DNA of 7,133 bases. Origin: Deltaproteobacteria bacterium. Lineage in GTDB: Bacteria; Myxococcota_A; UBA9042; DTJE01. The notes below the pieces were generated by a model, which saw nothing but the letters and a program-made list of their open reading frames with translations, made no database searches and had not been told where the DNA came from. A program made the translations under genes and the position numbers. Positions 5,406-7,133 of this stretch are shown piece by piece; the stretch's first letter is position 1; each line of letters starts with the position of its first letter. Location of the stretch: NCBI GenBank assembly GCA_016784945.1, contig JADHTP010000168.1:1-7133 (forward strand). The letters are read 5' to 3'.

Positions 5406-6575
5406 TCACAGAAGGATCTTGAAGGGGGCCTCCTTCATGAGTTCCTGTTCCATCTCGTCGAATGCCCCTCCCCCACCCGGCAACACCGATGTGGCCGAAC
5501 CAAGCACCTGAAGGGCGATCCATCCCACCACCATCAGCAGCACGAACAGGTTGATCACCGTCAGCAGAATCTTGAGGAGCTGGTCGAGCTCACGGTCCTG
5601 ATCCTGGGACAGGCGGGTCAGTGACTCCTCCAGGGTGCCGCTCTTCTCCGCACCGGCCAGGGCCACCAGGGCTGCCGGGGGGAGTATCCCCGTTGACGAC
5701 AGCGCCGTGGTTAGTTCGTCGCCTCCCTCCACGCGCTCAGAGGCCGTCCTGCAGGCCCGGGAAGCCCCGGGATCAGACACCGAGGTCGCCGCCGTTTCCA
5801 GGGCATCGTGAATGCCGAGGCCCGAAGAAAAGGACAGGGCCAGACCATTGAAGAGGTCTGACCACACCTTCCTCCGATAGATGGCCCGGATCCCGGGAAA
5901 CCACCAGGCCATGCGTCGAACCGAGTCGCCCCAGCCAAAAAGGGGTATGGCGCCCCGGGCCGCCGCCACGGTCACGGCCAGGCCCACGATCCAGGACAAC
6001 CCGGCGGCCACTTCCCACAGGTAGGCGCCCGTACCCTGGAAAAAAAGACTGGACAAGGGCATGATGAACGCGCCGGCCACCACGAGCAACAGGGGATAGA
6101 GGGAGCCGGATATCACGCGACGCCGGAATTCGATATCGCGCCGCCACCCGTTGGCGAGCCGCTCCAGAACGTCCGACACGCGGCCCGTCTTTTCGCCGGC
6201 CGCCACCACGCCGCGTTCGCCAGGACCGAACAGGGCGCCCGCCAGTCCCACGGCGTCACCCAGGGACTCACCGGCCTCCACGGATTCCTTCACCCTGTCC
6301 AGGGCCCCCACGAGACGCCCTTCCGAGACCGTGGCGCGAATCTCGTCCAGGGCCTGAACAATGGGGATTCCCGCACGGGTCAGCCGGGCCAGTTGCTCCA
6401 CCACCACGATACGGTCCCGGGCGGGCAGCCTCCGCCCGCGCCACAGCCGACGGGCCCTGTCCAGCAACTCCGCCGTGGGCCTGCGTTTCAGCTTCACTTC
6501 CACGACGAATCGGCCGGAGGCATCCTTCGAGGGAGGCGGCGGCTCGGTGGGACGGTAGGTGTTCAGCGGGTCCAA
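5406..6575 (-). CDS. Type II secretion / type IV pilus inner-membrane F protein (GspF/PilC-like)
   Basis: Polytopic inner-membrane protein of 389 residues that in this family forms the platform beneath a pseudopilus or pilus and contacts the assembly ATPase. Seen: two copies of the T2SSF domain, at about 53-176 and 237-360. Each has a helix-rich cytoplasmic part containing the signature AAGEKTG (125-131) or AGAEKSG (307-313), followed by hydrophobic segments at 157-178, 186-207 and 335-358. The N-terminal 50 residues are proline-rich then basic (PTEPPPPSKD, then VKLKRRP) and lack the usual conserved opening domain of GspF. The start is the TTG at 6575-6573, with GAGG seven to ten bases upstream; the longer open frame upstream is only overlap with the preceding gene. 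No gene for a secretion ATPase, pseudopilin or secretin is in the window. The specific system (secretion, pilus or other) cannot be decided. Confidence 0.88.
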   Translation of the reverse strand: MDPLNTYRPTEPPPPSKDASGRFVVEVKLKRRPTAELLDRARRLWRGRRLPARDRIVVVEQLARLTRAGIPIVQALDEIRATVSEGRLVGALDRVKESVEAGESLGDAVGLAGALFGPGERGVVAAGEKTGRVSDVLERLANGWRRDIEFRRRVISGSLYPLLLVVAGAFIMPLSSLFFQGTGAYLWEVAAGLSWIVGLAVTVAAARGAIPLFGWGDSVRRMAWWFPGIRAIYRRKVWSDLFNGLALSFSSGLGIHDALETAATSVSDPGASRACRTASERVEGGDELTTALSSTGILPPAALVALAGAEKSGTLEESLTRLSQDQDRELDQLLKILLTVINLFVLLMVVGWIALQVLGSATSVLPGGGGAFDEMEQELMKEAPFKILL

Positions 6576-6621
6576 CGGGCACCTCGACAGGGCCGTGCGG
6601 GTCGACTCGGGTCTGGAGAGA

Positions 6622-7133
6622 TCAGAGGCAATCGGCGGGAACCACGCACTGCTCCAGGGCCACCAGGAGATCCTGGGGTGTGGTTCCGTCCAGTCCCCCG
6701 GGGGTTGTGTGGATGACGCTGGTTCCGCGGAACAGCCGCGCCTGCGTTTCATCCACCCCGAACAGGTCGAACGTGAGATCGTCGTTCCCCCGCAGGTCCT
6801 CAATCAGGATCCCCTTGTCCGCCGTCAGAACGGGATCGTCGAATGGGTCGCATTCAAAGGTCTTCATGTAAACGCGATACAGCGTGGTGTCGAAGGCGTT
6901 CACCTCCACGTGGGACACACCGTTGGTGGTGCAGAGCTTTCCGTTCTTGAATTCCCAGTTCAACAGGATCAGGGCGTTCTTCAATTGCAGGTTGATGGCG
7001 GGCTGCAGGTCGGTTTCAAGGCCCTCGGACACACTTGCCTCACCGGCAAAGGACCCCTCGTAATAGGCGTTGCCGTCGGAATCAATGCCTTCGATTTCCA
7101 CGCTGTAGACACCCTCCGGAATGTCCACGATGA
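6622..7133 (-). CDS. Probable secreted protein or lipoprotein, C-terminal part
   Basis: Partial gene: the frame stays open to the right edge, so the N-terminus, where a signal peptide would be, is not visible. About 169 residues are seen. The opening IPEGVYSVEIEGIDSDGNAYYEG looks like a beta-sandwich domain of the kind in extracellular proteins and lipoproteins of myxobacteria and relatives, where a value or attribute is built from 'P-x-G-x-Y-x-V-x-x-x-G' strands. The remainder is beta-rich and acidic, with Cys pairs near FECDPFDDP and at the end (EQCVVPADCL) that could form disulfides. A GTG at 7128-7126 is in frame but has no visible ribosome site inside the window, so it is unlikely to be the start. 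The gene ends 46 bases before the F-protein start on the same strand, so the two may be co-transcribed. Function unknown. Confidence 0.7.
   Translation of the reverse strand, partial: IVDIPEGVYSVEIEGIDSDGNAYYEGSFAGEASVSEGLETDLQPAINLQLKNALILLNWEFKNGKLCTTNGVSHVEVNAFDTTLYRVYMKTFECDPFDDPVLTADKGILIEDLRGNDDLTFDLFGVDETQARLFRGTSVIHTTPGGLDGTTPQDLLVALEQCVVPADCL

Noticed and set aside
6576..6803. 76-codon upstream extension of the F-protein frame
   Set aside because: It overlaps the end of the preceding gene in another frame, and its composition changes abruptly at the TTG start, which has its own GAGG ribosome site.

Overview
The window is a GC-rich chromosomal segment, most like a deltaproteobacterium in the broad sense (Desulfobacterota or Myxococcota relatives). 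That placement is an inference. It rests on base composition, the DnaE2-type polymerase, a HEAT-repeat protein resembling the Desulfovibrio DVU0298 family, and a secreted-protein fragment of a style common in those groups. No transposase, integrase, CRISPR array, tRNA or phage gene was seen.

Layout, left to right. (1) The last 131 codons of an error-prone DNA polymerase (dnaE2/imuC) on +. (2) Converging on it, a PAS-histidine kinase-receiver hybrid sensor on -. (3) A gene-free stretch of about 300 bases (2021-2324) with two overlapping, oppositely directed promoter candidates, each with a perfect TTGACA, followed by a 180-nt element (2091-2270) that folds on itself as one long nested imperfect hairpin. 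(4) On +, a HEAT-repeat protein with a cysteine-rich tail, then a signal-peptide-bearing membrane protein of unknown function. (5) On -, a complete class A RNase P RNA gene (rnpB). (6) Divergent from it on +, a 6-phosphofructokinase gene with an unusual active-site substitution. (7) Converging on that, with two bases between the stop codons, a type II secretion/type IV pilus inner-membrane F protein on -. It is preceded by the C-terminal part of a probable secreted protein that runs off the right edge.

Most of the content is housekeeping or widely distributed: translesion repair, signalling, tRNA processing, glycolysis and secretion. The genes do not form one pathway. The least explained part is the 180-nt hairpin element between the kinase and the HEAT gene. 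Its nested stems, G-T wobble pairs and two tandem G-A mismatch motifs suggest either a structured RNA leader read on + or a non-autonomous repeat element. The HEAT/membrane gene pair is the second under-described item.
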